From Stutzerimonas stutzeri (GTDB taxonomy: Bacteria > Pseudomonadota > Gammaproteobacteria > Pseudomonadales > Pseudomonadaceae): 64,000 bases of DNA. The notes below the pieces were generated by a model. That model worked only from the letters and a program-made list of their open reading frames with translations. It was not told the origin of the DNA and searched no databases. Below, piece after piece: positions 33,008-41,154 of the stretch. The stretch is from assembly GCA_002339675.1 (NCBI GenBank), contig DDKB01000025.1, positions 1 through 64,000 on the forward strand, read 5' to 3'. The position numbers were made by a program, and so were the translations under genes. The first letter of the stretch is position 1, and each line of letters opens with the position of its first letter.

Positions 33008-34042
33008 TCACCGTGACGGCGTGGCTGTTTCCTTGGCGCGGGATGCGGGCAGCACGGCGAGAAAATTGTCCCGCGCCACCCCACGCGCCACCTGCTCGGG
33101 CAGCGCATCGAGAAACGGATCGAACGCCTGCAGCGCCTCCCCCAACCCGTCGAACCGGCCGACCACGTCGGAGCCGATCATGAAACGCCGCGGGTGGCGC
33201 TTGACCAACGCCACCCAGTCGCGGTCGGGTTTGTCGTCGCTGTCGAGCAGATAGGGCCGCAGCACTGTCCAGGACAGGTCGATATATAGGTTGGGGTAGT
33301 CGTCGAGCAACCGGGTGACGGTGGGCAAGAGGAAATCGAGCTTCTTCTGGTGCCGGTGCAACTCCTTGCTGGTACCGGCATGCGCCCAGATGAAGCGCGT
33401 ATGGGGATGGTTGCGCAGCGGCTCTTCCAGCTCCTGCAGGTACAGCGGGTTGCGCTCGCGCTTGGAGGTGATGTTCGAATGCAGCATCACCGGCAGATCG
33501 AACTCGGCCGCCAGGTGGTAGACCCGCGCCAGCGCCTCGTTGTTGGCGCGCGGGGTGTCGCCCTGGGTCAACGCCGTGACGTCGTCGTGACGTGTGAAGA
33601 CCTCGCCCAGGCCCTGCCAGAGCCCCGGATCCAGGTCGAGCATGCGGCGGATATGGGCGTCGGCATTCTTGTCGTTCGGGTTGAAGCCGGACAGGAAAGG
33701 ATGGAAGCGCTGGCGTTGCTCCGGCTTCAGCTCCTTCAGCGCTGCTGCGACCACCACATCCGTCGCGCTGTACCAGTACACCGGCGCGTCATCGCCAGCA
33801 TAGTAGCGTGGCCGCTTGGGCTCGTTCTCGTGCCATTTCTTGGCCACGGGTATGCCGCTGATCATCACCTGGTCGATGCGGCCTGCGTCCATTGCATCGA
33901 GCAGCCGGGCCATGCCGTCGCTTTCCTGGAAGAAGTCGACGAAGTGCAGGTGAGCATCGCTGTACCGGTAATCGCGCGATTGGGCGGGCAGTGCCAGCGC
34001 AACAAGGCACAGCGCAACAGAACATCTCTTAAAGTTGAACAA
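33008..34042 (-). CDS. exported amidohydrolase family protein (COG2159-like)
   Basis: A predicted metal-dependent amidohydrolase of 344 residues. Landmarks are SDAHLHF (HxH metal site), MLHSNITS, WAHAGTSKE and MIGSDVVG (late Asp), the order of an amidohydrolase TIM barrel. No ATG fits: a TTG at 34042, seven bases after GGAGG, gives a signal peptide (FNFKRCSVALCLVALALPAQS), so the protein is exported. A second TTG at 34045 is the alternative. Substrate is unknown. It lies between two chemoreceptor genes and diverges from one of them. Confidence 0.8.
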   Translation of the reverse strand: MFNFKRCSVALCLVALALPAQSRDYRYSDAHLHFVDFFQESDGMARLLDAMDAGRIDQVMISGIPVAKKWHENEPKRPRYYAGDDAPVYWYSATDVVVAAALKELKPEQRQRFHPFLSGFNPNDKNADAHIRRMLDLDPGLWQGLGEVFTRHDDVTALTQGDTPRANNEALARVYHLAAEFDLPVMLHSNITSKRERNPLYLQELEEPLRNHPHTRFIWAHAGTSKELHRHQKKLDFLLPTVTRLLDDYPNLYIDLSWTVLRPYLLDSDDKPDRDWVALVKRHPRRFMIGSDVVGRFDGLGEALQAFDPFLDALPEQVARGVARDNFLAVLPASRAKETATPSR

Positions 34043-34227
34043 CAAATGACCTCCCGATAGCCAAGCGGATAGACCACCCCTGCCCTGTTGCGGTTCATTG
34101 CGTGTGGCTGCCGGCGGATGCAAACGGCGCAATCCCTCGAAACGGGAAAGCAGACGACACGCCCCGGCAGAGCTCGCCGCCAACAGGCCAGGGCCCTGCG
34201 AGCCGCCTTCCGTGCTGGCCGATGTCA

Positions 34228-34254
34228 TAAAGACATCACACAACTGACTTATAA
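34228..34254 (+). promoter_or_regulatory. FliA (sigma-28)-type promoter of third chemoreceptor gene
   Basis: TAAAGACA, 11 bp, ACTTATAA. Five of eight bases match in each half with exact spacing, weaker than the other two. The predicted start is about 28 bases before the GTG at 34289. Confidence 0.5.
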
Positions 34255-34288
34255 CGACGGCCATCCCCACTGTCGAAGTAGGCTCCCC

Positions 34289-35971
34289 GTGGAATCGCTC
34301 AGATCTTTCCTGTCCCGCCGCCGCACCCAGCGCCCGACTCGCCAGTGGCTACGCCGCATTCGGATTCCCGCACGCCTGGTCCTGTGCTTCGCCATCACGG
34401 CCGTTCTGCTGGGCGGCCTCGGTGGATTCTGTCTTTGGCAGATGCAATTGATCCGCCAGCAAAGCAGCGTTGTGGAAGCCGGCGCGCTGCCCAGCATCGC
34501 CACCGCTGACGGCATCGCCATTGCGTTGGGCAAGCTGCGCGCGGAAAGCCTTCGGCTGATTGCCGATGCCGCGGACCCCGGCAGCGTGGTGAACAGCAAG
34601 ATCGCAATCGGCCAGCTGGCCGATGAAGTCGCGGCCGCTTTCAAAACCTATCTGGAACGAGACATCAGCCGGACCGAACAGGACTCGATCCGTGCCCTGC
34701 AAGCGGCGGCCGACACCTTCATGACCGGCCTGCGCGACGAAGTGCGGCTGATCGAGCAACAGCAGCTCGCCCAGGCCAAGGCGCTGGCCGCCAACACCCT
34801 GGCCATGCAAGGCGACCTGATGGACATGCAGGTGCAACTGCTGCGCGAACTCAACAGGCAGAGCGCCGCCGACGCGGTAGCGGCAGCGGGCGCCTATTAC
34901 CAGAGCGCCCGCACCATTGCCTTGAGCGCTATTGGCGCGGCGCTGTTGCTGATCGTGCTGCTGGCCTGGCGCCTGATTGTCAGTATCGTGCGCCCGCTGC
35001 GCGAAGCACTGCAGATTGCCGGCACCATTGCCGATGGCGACCTCAGCCAGGGCGTGACAGTCAGCGGCCGCGACGAAACGACCGATCTTCTGAACATGCT
35101 CGAACGCATGCGACGCAACCTGCACGGCGCGGTCGGGCAGATCGACGCGGCAGCCGATCAACTGAGCATGTCGGTACAGGAAATGACCTCGATCGCCGAA
35201 GCCAGCGCACAGAACCTGCGTCACCAGAACCAGGAAATCGAGCAGGCGGCGCTGGCCGTGACGCAGATGACCGAAGCCGCCAGCGATGTCGCGGTCAACG
35301 CCAACGACACCTCTGCCCAGTCCCAGGCTTCGAGCGAGGCAGCCGGTGTCGGCCAGGGCATGCTCAAGACCACCATCGTGTCGATCCACGAGCTGGCAAA
35401 TCAGGTCCTCGGCTGTTCCCAGCAGGCCCAAGGACTGGCCGAACGCACGCAAAGCATCAGCCAGATCCTTGATGTCATACGCAGCATTGCCAACCAAACC
35501 AACCTGCTAGCCCTCAATGCTGCCATCGAGGCCGCGCGTGCTGGCGAGACCGGACGCGGCTTTGCGGTGGTTGCCGAGGAAGTCCGTTCGCTGGCCCAAC
35601 GCACCAGCGTGTCGACCGCCGAGATCGAAACCCTGATCAGCGATGTACAGGCGCGCGCGCAGGACACCGCCGATGCCTTGCGCGCCACGGCCGAGCAATC
35701 GGGCCAGACCCTCGAGCAGGCCGGCGGTACGCAGCAGGCGCTCGCCCTGATCATCGAGGCAACGGCAACGATCAACGACCGCAACCTCCTGATCGCCAGC
35801 GCGGCCGAACAGCAGGCGCAGGTCGCGCTGGAGGTGGATCACAACTTGGGCAGCATTCGCCAGCTCTCGGTGAAAACCGCCTCCACGGCGCAGCAGGCCA
35901 GCACGGCAAGCAATCAACTGGCGCAGTTGGCAGGCGATCTGAATCAGACGGTCAGTCGGTTCGTGCTGTGA
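34289..35971 (+). CDS. methyl-accepting chemotaxis protein with basic N-terminal extension
   Basis: A 560-residue chemoreceptor starting at GTG with AGTAGG upstream; an upstream in-frame ATG at 34088 would add 67 residues unlike any receptor. The N-terminus (about 35 residues) is unusually Arg-rich before TM1. A periplasmic helical domain of about 150 residues (4HB-like) ends at TM2 (IALSAIGAALLLIVLLAW). HAMP and the signalling domain follow, with NQTNLLALNAAIEAARAGETG at the tip. No CheR pentapeptide is present (ends TVSRFVL). The ligand is unknown. Confidence 0.9.
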   Translation: MESLRSFLSRRRTQRPTRQWLRRIRIPARLVLCFAITAVLLGGLGGFCLWQMQLIRQQSSVVEAGALPSIATADGIAIALGKLRAESLRLIADAADPGSVVNSKIAIGQLADEVAAAFKTYLERDISRTEQDSIRALQAAADTFMTGLRDEVRLIEQQQLAQAKALAANTLAMQGDLMDMQVQLLRELNRQSAADAVAAAGAYYQSARTIALSAIGAALLLIVLLAWRLIVSIVRPLREALQIAGTIADGDLSQGVTVSGRDETTDLLNMLERMRRNLHGAVGQIDAAADQLSMSVQEMTSIAEASAQNLRHQNQEIEQAALAVTQMTEAASDVAVNANDTSAQSQASSEAAGVGQGMLKTTIVSIHELANQVLGCSQQAQGLAERTQSISQILDVIRSIANQTNLLALNAAIEAARAGETGRGFAVVAEEVRSLAQRTSVSTAEIETLISDVQARAQDTADALRATAEQSGQTLEQAGGTQQALALIIEATATINDRNLLIASAAEQQAQVALEVDHNLGSIRQLSVKTASTAQQASTASNQLAQLAGDLNQTVSRFVL

Positions 35972-36032
35972 CGAAGCGCTGAGGGGCGGGGACGGCACGC
36001 CGGCCTGGGGAATCGGCGAGCCTGGAAAGAGA

Positions 36033-36066
36033 CACACCGCACCCGGCGCTGGCCGGGTGCGGTGTG
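36033..36066 (-). terminator. strong hairpin downstream of htpG
   Basis: A 15-bp GC-rich stem with a 4-base loop lies 22 bases beyond the htpG stop. On the htpG strand it is followed by CTCTTT, a modest T-tract; on the other strand there is none. It also separates htpG from the convergent chemoreceptor gene. Confidence 0.7.
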
Positions 36067-36087
36067 GGGTATAGCCCAAACGAGTGC

Positions 36088-37995
36088 TTAGGCGGAGAGC
36101 TCCACCAACAGCTTGTTCAGACGCTGCACATACGCCGCTGGGTCCTTCAGGCTGTCACCTGCGGCCAGCGCGGCCTGGTCGAACAGGACGTGCGAGAGGT
36201 CGGCGAAACGGTCTTCGTCCGCTTCGGCATCCAGCTTTTCGATCAATGGATGCTGCGGGTTGATCTCGAAGATCGGCTTGGATTCCGGCACCTTCTGCCC
36301 GCTGGCCTCGAGAATCTGGCGCATCTGCAGGCCGAGGTCCTGTTCGCCGATCGCCAGAATCGCAGGCGAGTCGGTCAGGCGGTGGGACACACGGACTTCG
36401 GCGACCTGATCGGCCAGTGCCGTCTTGAGGCGCTCGACCAGGCCTTCCTTGGTCTTGGCGATCTCTTCCTGGGCCTTCTTGTCCTCTTCCGAGTCCAGCT
36501 TGCCCAGATCGAGGTCGCCGCGTGCGACGTCGACGAACTGCTTGCCATCGAACTCGGTGAGGTAGCTCATCAGCCACTCGTCGATGCGATCGGTCAACAG
36601 CAGCACCTCGATGCCCTTCTTGCGGAACACCTCGAGGTGCGGGCTGTTCTTGACCTGTGCATAGGACTCACCGGTCAGGTAGTAGACCTTGTCCTGCCCG
36701 TCCTTCATGCGGCCGACGTAATCCGCCAGCGAGACGCTCTGCTCACCGGAGGTGTCGCTGGTCGAAGCGAAGCGCAGCAGACCGGCGATCTTTTCTTTGT
36801 TGGCGAAGTCTTCGGCGGGCCCTTCCTTCAGTACCTGGCCGAACTGCTTCCAGAAGGCCTTGTACTCTTCCGGTTTGTCCTTCGCCAGCTTGTCGAGCAT
36901 GTCCAGCACGCGCTTGGTCAGCGCCGACTTCATGGAATCGATCACCGGATCCTTCTGCAGGATCTCACGCGACACGTTCAGCGAGAGGTCATTGGAGTCG
37001 ATGACGCCCTTGATGAAACGCAAGTACAACGGCAGGAATTCGTCGGCCTGGTCCATGATGAAAACGCGCTGGACGTAGAGCTTGAGGCCCTTGGGTGCTT
37101 CACGCTGGTACAGATCGAACGGTGCACGGCCCGGCACGAACAGCAGCGAGGTGTACTCGAGCTTGCCTTCGACCTTGTTGTGGCTCCAGGCCAGCGGATT
37201 CTCGAAATCGTGCCCGACGTGCTTGTAGAACTCCTGGTACTCCTCATCCTTGATCTCGGTGCGCGCACGGGTCCAGAGGGCACTGGCACGGTTGACGGTT
37301 TCCCACTCGGGTTCTGCCGGCTTGTCCTTCTCCTCACCGTGAAACTCTTTCGGCAGTTCGATCGGCAGCGCGATGTGGTCGGAGTATTTCTTGATGATGT
37401 TGCGCAGCCGCCAGCCATCGGCGAATTCTTCTTCGCCGGACTTCAGGTGCAGCACGATACGGGTGCCGCGCTCCGGCTTGTCGATCGTGGCAACTTCGAA
37501 ATCACCCTCGCCTTTCGAGGACCAGTACACGCCCTCTTCGGCCGGCGTGCCGGCGCGTCGGCTGAACACCTCGACCTGATCGGCAACGATGAATGCCGAG
37601 TAGAAACCCACCCCGAACTGGCCAATCAGGTGCGAATCCTTTTTCTGGTCGCCGGTCAGGTGCTTCATGAAATCGGCGGTACCCGACTTGGCGATGGTGC
37701 CCAGGTGGGTAATGACATCTTCGCGGTTCATGCCGATACCGTTGTCCTCGAGGGTCACGGTCTTGGCATCCTTGTCGAAGCTGACGCGAATCTTGAGCTC
37801 GGCACCACCCTCGAGCAGGTCCGGCTTGGCCAACGCTTCGAAGCGCAGTTTGTCGGCCGCATCCGAGGCGTTCGAAATCAGCTCGCGAAGAAAGATCTCC
37901 TTGTTCGAGTACAGGGAGTGAATCATCAGGTGAAGCAGTTGCTTCACCTCGGTCTGGAAGCCCAGGGTTTCTTTGTTTTGAGTCTCCACACTCAT
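36088..37995 (-). CDS. htpG: HtpG: Hsp90 family molecular chaperone
   Basis: A 635-residue chaperone. The GHKL ATPase domain shows NKEIFLRELISNASDA, LEDNGIGM and GQFGVGFYSAF; the middle and C-terminal dimerisation domains follow. Length is standard. The ATG at 37995 gives the family N-terminus MSVETQNKETLGFQTEVKQL; the 18 codons upstream are not conserved-looking. A near-perfect sigma-32 promoter about 60 bases upstream explains heat-shock induction, and a strong hairpin closes the gene. Confidence 0.97.
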   Translation of the reverse strand: MSVETQNKETLGFQTEVKQLLHLMIHSLYSNKEIFLRELISNASDAADKLRFEALAKPDLLEGGAELKIRVSFDKDAKTVTLEDNGIGMNREDVITHLGTIAKSGTADFMKHLTGDQKKDSHLIGQFGVGFYSAFIVADQVEVFSRRAGTPAEEGVYWSSKGEGDFEVATIDKPERGTRIVLHLKSGEEEFADGWRLRNIIKKYSDHIALPIELPKEFHGEEKDKPAEPEWETVNRASALWTRARTEIKDEEYQEFYKHVGHDFENPLAWSHNKVEGKLEYTSLLFVPGRAPFDLYQREAPKGLKLYVQRVFIMDQADEFLPLYLRFIKGVIDSNDLSLNVSREILQKDPVIDSMKSALTKRVLDMLDKLAKDKPEEYKAFWKQFGQVLKEGPAEDFANKEKIAGLLRFASTSDTSGEQSVSLADYVGRMKDGQDKVYYLTGESYAQVKNSPHLEVFRKKGIEVLLLTDRIDEWLMSYLTEFDGKQFVDVARGDLDLGKLDSEEDKKAQEEIAKTKEGLVERLKTALADQVAEVRVSHRLTDSPAILAIGEQDLGLQMRQILEASGQKVPESKPIFEINPQHPLIEKLDAEADEDRFADLSHVLFDQAALAAGDSLKDPAAYVQRLNKLLVELSA

Positions 37996-38051
37996 CGTCT
38001 TGCAAACTCCACATCGTAATGGCACGGACCGCGGTTGCGGCGATGACAACC

Positions 38052-38079
38052 AGATGGGGGCTTGGCCGTGGATTTCAAG
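38052..38079 (-). promoter_or_regulatory. sigma-32 (RpoH) promoter of htpG
   Basis: Read leftward: CTTGAAA, 13 bp, CCCCATCT. Both boxes match the heat-shock consensus CTTGAAA-N11-16-CCCCATNT completely. The predicted start is about 50 bases before the htpG ATG. Confidence 0.9.
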
Positions 38080-38133
38080 ACCGGCGCATGTCGGACACGA
38101 TGCAGGCGCGCCCAGCCAGAGGCCGCGGCGGCG

Positions 38134-39384
38134 TCAGGGATCGATCAGCTCGAGTTCTGCGATTTCCGCCGGCGCCAGGGTGTAAGTCGCCTCGCCCGGG
38201 CCCTTGAGGCGCCTGCTGATGGCCAGGTTGCCCTCGGCATCGAACCCGACGAAGCGCCCCTCGGCGATACCGCCCCGCCTGGTATGGGCGCGAACCTGGC
38301 GCTGTGTGTAGCGCGCCGGATCGCCCAGCAGCTGGTCCAGGGAAATCGGCTGTGGACCCTTTTCAGCTGTCGCCGGATAGCGTTCGGCCTCCGCCGGCAA
38401 CGACCTGTCTGGCTCACGGCGTGAAGCTTCGGCGATGGCGGGCAGCGGTGGATACTCGTCACCGGAAACCGCCCAGGCGCCGTTGCTCTTGTCCGCGCCG
38501 AGGGACAAACGGGCCGGAGCCCCATCCACCTCCGCTTCGACCTCCAGCGCCAGCGATGCGGCGGGGAAACTCGCCGGGGACAGCGTCGTCACCTGCACGT
38601 CGCGCGTGCCGAAACGCCGTTGCAGGTAGTCCGTCACCAGATAGCGCAGCGTATCCGCCGAGTCGTGGCTCAGGTCGACGCGACCGTCACGATAGCGCAG
38701 CCCATCGGTGTACAGTTCGAGCCGCCCGCTGAGGCTGGTCTGGTAATGGGCCGGCAGGACCAGATGAAAATCGCCGGCCAGGCGGTTGGGTGGCACTGGC
38801 TGCAAGTCCAGGTGCAGGGTATAGCCGCTGCGGATCTTTCGTGCTTCGGGCAATGCCTGGCCGGGACGCATCCAGTTGATTTCCACTTCCGGAACCGGGC
38901 GAGCGTCCTGTGGAAGGACGTCAATGCGCACATCGCCGGGCGAGACGTCCCCCAGGCGGATGCTCACCGCCTGGCGCGCAAACAGTTCGTCGCCCTCGCG
39001 CAACGTCAGGACACCATCTGCGAACTCGCCGATCTGTGGCTGGAAGGCACGCCCGTCGAGTTCGCCTTGCAGGGCAATGGCCAGACGCTCACCAGAGGCC
39101 TGCTCATCCCGGGCGTGCCAATCGAAGCGGGCAATCGCTGCCATCCGTTCCGGATCATGGCTGGCAAGCATCGTGAAGCCTACCACCAGCGGAATGAAGC
39201 CCAGCGCGGACAGCCCGACCGCCTTGCGCGCCACAACCCAGTGGCGCACGGCGAAGACCATGGTGATGGGCGGAACCAGGCTGCCGGTACCCCACAGCAG
39301 GCTGGTGCCGAACGCCAGCTGTACCAACCAGATGAGACCCGCGACCACGAGCAGCAGCCCGCCCAGTATCAGCAACGCATCCAT
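38134..39384 (-). CDS. membrane-anchored protein of unknown function
   Basis: A 416-residue protein with three N-terminal membrane helices (about 2-25, 29-48 and 57-75) and a large soluble C-terminal part of about 340 residues, rich in beta-type strands, with no recognisable catalytic motif. Residues 345-360 are Pro/Ala-rich, and the end holds a small domain (ISLDQLLGDPARYTQRQVRA onward). Good RBS GAAGGTG precedes the ATG. Similar proteins beside htpG in pseudomonads are sometimes called MFS transporters, but only three helices are present, so I reject that. It starts 37 bp after the thioesterase pair. Confidence 0.78.
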   Translation of the reverse strand: MDALLILGGLLLVVAGLIWLVQLAFGTSLLWGTGSLVPPITMVFAVRHWVVARKAVGLSALGFIPLVVGFTMLASHDPERMAAIARFDWHARDEQASGERLAIALQGELDGRAFQPQIGEFADGVLTLREGDELFARQAVSIRLGDVSPGDVRIDVLPQDARPVPEVEINWMRPGQALPEARKIRSGYTLHLDLQPVPPNRLAGDFHLVLPAHYQTSLSGRLELYTDGLRYRDGRVDLSHDSADTLRYLVTDYLQRRFGTRDVQVTTLSPASFPAASLALEVEAEVDGAPARLSLGADKSNGAWAVSGDEYPPLPAIAEASRREPDRSLPAEAERYPATAEKGPQPISLDQLLGDPARYTQRQVRAHTRRGGIAEGRFVGFDAEGNLAISRRLKGPGEATYTLAPAEIAELELIDP

Positions 39385-39421
39385 TCAACACCTTCGAAAA
39401 CGACAGCGGACCCGTGCGACG

Positions 39422-39868
39422 TCAGGGCTCGTTGACCTTGAAGTGGCAACGCGCCGTCGCGATAGGCTCGGCCTGATGGGTCTGCCAGGCGGTAACGGCG
39501 ACATTCGCCACACGGCGCCCCTGGCGCCAGACCTGGCAGGCAGCAAAGGTGTCACGATAGTGACCGGCTCGCAGATAATCTATCGAGAAGTCGATGATTT
39601 TGGGCAAATGTGGCGCACCCATGAACATCAACAGGTGGAGCATCGCGGCATGCTCCATAAAGCCGGCGATGACTCCGCCGTGGATCGCGGGCAGTGTGGG
39701 ATTGCCGATGTTGTCCTCGTTGCGCGGCAGCCGGAACACCATCTCGTCGCCTAGCCGCAGGCATTCGATCCCGATCAGCCGCGCATAGGGCACGGTATTC
39801 AGCAGCGCATCGTAGTCGTTACTCGCGTGGGCTTCGCGCACCATGGCGTCCAGATCCAGCTTGCTCAT
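39422..39868 (-). CDS. PaaI-family hotdog thioesterase, second of tandem pair
   Basis: A 148-residue hotdog protein. The helix-capping motif AIHGGVIAGFMEHAA holds the HGG signature; FSIDYLRAGHYRDTF and RQGRRVANVAV complete the fold. A single-domain protein of this size usually forms tetramers and hydrolyses acyl- or aryl-CoA. The ATG at 39868 was used; a GTG at 39874 overlaps the upstream stop (GTGA) and is nearer to the GGAGG site, so the start is uncertain by two codons. It is preceded by a second hotdog gene in the same direction. Confidence 0.85.
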   Translation of the reverse strand: MSKLDLDAMVREAHASNDYDALLNTVPYARLIGIECLRLGDEMVFRLPRNEDNIGNPTLPAIHGGVIAGFMEHAAMLHLLMFMGAPHLPKIIDFSIDYLRAGHYRDTFAACQVWRQGRRVANVAVTAWQTHQAEPIATARCHFKVNEP

Positions 39869-39870
39869 CG

Positions 39871-40323
39871 TCACGCCCCCTCCGATCGCACAGTCGTGTG
39901 GCCGCCCATGCGCATGAATGCCCCAACCACGTGCGCGATCGGCTCGTTAATGTCGCGCTGGTAGGCAACGCCTCGGGTAAAGATGACCGTCGGCGTCACC
40001 CGGTAACATTCGGCGAAGCCGAACACATCGTGGTTCGGTTCGGCCGGGTGCATGTAGTCGATGCGCAAGTCCAGGGTCGGGCAGATTTCCAGCTCCGGTA
40101 GTGCACAGGCCGTGGAAATTCCGCAGGTGGTGTCCATCAAGGTGGTGATCGCGCCACCGTGCACCCGGCCGCTGTCCGGGTCGCTGACGATCTGCTGGCT
40201 ATAGGGCAGGCGCAAGGTCAGCCCCTGTCGGTCGGCGCGCTCGACCTGCATGCCCAGCACCTGACAGTGGCGCAGCATCGAGAGAAAGCGCCGGGTGCGC
40301 TCCAGGATTAGCATGTCGCTCAT
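39871..40323 (-). CDS. PaaI-family hotdog thioesterase, first of tandem pair
   Basis: A 150-residue hotdog protein with the motif GRVHGGAITTLMDTTCG near residue 55, then LDLRIDYMHPA and FTRGVAYQRD. The GG followed by Asp in the helix (LMDTT) is the PaaI-type active-site pattern. AGAGAAGA precedes the ATG. It shares the fold but limited identity with the following hotdog protein. The two lie between DUF599 and the membrane protein beside htpG; a specific pathway cannot be inferred. Confidence 0.86.
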   Translation of the reverse strand: MSDMLILERTRRFLSMLRHCQVLGMQVERADRQGLTLRLPYSQQIVSDPDSGRVHGGAITTLMDTTCGISTACALPELEICPTLDLRIDYMHPAEPNHDVFGFAECYRVTPTVIFTRGVAYQRDINEPIAHVVGAFMRMGGHTTVRSEGA

Positions 40324-40364
40324 GACGTCTTCTCTTGAGTTACCGAAACGGGAACACGCCAGCC

Positions 40365-41090
40365 CTATTCCTTGGCCGGCTCGGCCGCCAGAGTGGGCGT
40401 GAAGACCATGACCTCCAGCACGTCGGAGTGGAATTCGCGGCGGTACAGAATCAGCACCACCCCGGCAGTTACCACCATGAAGAACCAGGGGTGGATGAAC
40501 CAGGCCAGGGTCGCCATGCCGAAGTAGTAGGCACGCAGGCCGAAGTTGAACTGGTTGGCCGCCATGGAAATGACCCGTGCGGCGCGTTCGGCAAATGAAC
40601 GTCGCTCCTGATCGCTGACGTTGCGCTCGCCTGCCATGGGCGCCGAGGCGACCAGCACCGCGGCGAAGTTGTATTGCCGCATACACCAGCTAAAGGTGAA
40701 GAACGCGTAGACGAAGACGATGCCCAGCGAGAGCAACTTGATCTCGGAGAGGCCGCGGCTGACCGGCTGTGCAAAGGGCAGGTCGGCCAGCAGCATCACT
40801 GCACGTTCGGACGCGCCCAGCGCGGTGAGGATGCCGGCCAGGATGATCAACGTGCTCGAGGCGAAGAAACCCGCATTACGCTCCAGGTTGCCAATCACGT
40901 TGGCGTCGGCGATCCGGTTGTCACGCAGCAGCATGCGGCGCATCCAGTCCTGGCGATAGAGGTGCAGCACGCTCGCCAGGCAGGCGGTATCCCGGCCGCG
41001 CCAGCTGGCGTAGCGGGTGTAGCCAGCCCAGCAGAGGATGAACCAGACAACCGCGATCAGGTGCGGTAACAGGTGACTCGGGATCGACAT
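40365..41090 (-). CDS. DUF599 membrane protein
   Basis: A 241-residue inner-membrane protein with four helices (about 7-24, 74-95, 115-135 and 190-218). ASWRGRDTACLASVLHLYRQDWM in the first cytoplasmic loop and NQFNFGLRAYYFGMATLAWFI near 180-200 are the DUF599 hallmarks. Function is unknown. A GGAG site precedes the ATG. It is the first gene of a leftward run into the thioesterase pair, separated by 41 bp. Confidence 0.88.
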   Translation of the reverse strand: MSIPSHLLPHLIAVVWFILCWAGYTRYASWRGRDTACLASVLHLYRQDWMRRMLLRDNRIADANVIGNLERNAGFFASSTLIILAGILTALGASERAVMLLADLPFAQPVSRGLSEIKLLSLGIVFVYAFFTFSWCMRQYNFAAVLVASAPMAGERNVSDQERRSFAERAARVISMAANQFNFGLRAYYFGMATLAWFIHPWFFMVVTAGVVLILYRREFHSDVLEVMVFTPTLAAEPAKE

Positions 41091-41154
41091 GGCAGACTCC
41101 AGGGCAGTCGCGCCGCATTATAAGCCAGCCCGCGGGCCAGGGCCCGGGTCTGAA

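Noticed and set aside
36064..38019. 651-codon open frame antisense to htpG
   Set aside because: It is the complement of a highly conserved chaperone gene; strong GC3 bias in such genomes keeps antisense frames open. No family pattern or suitable ribosome site was seen.
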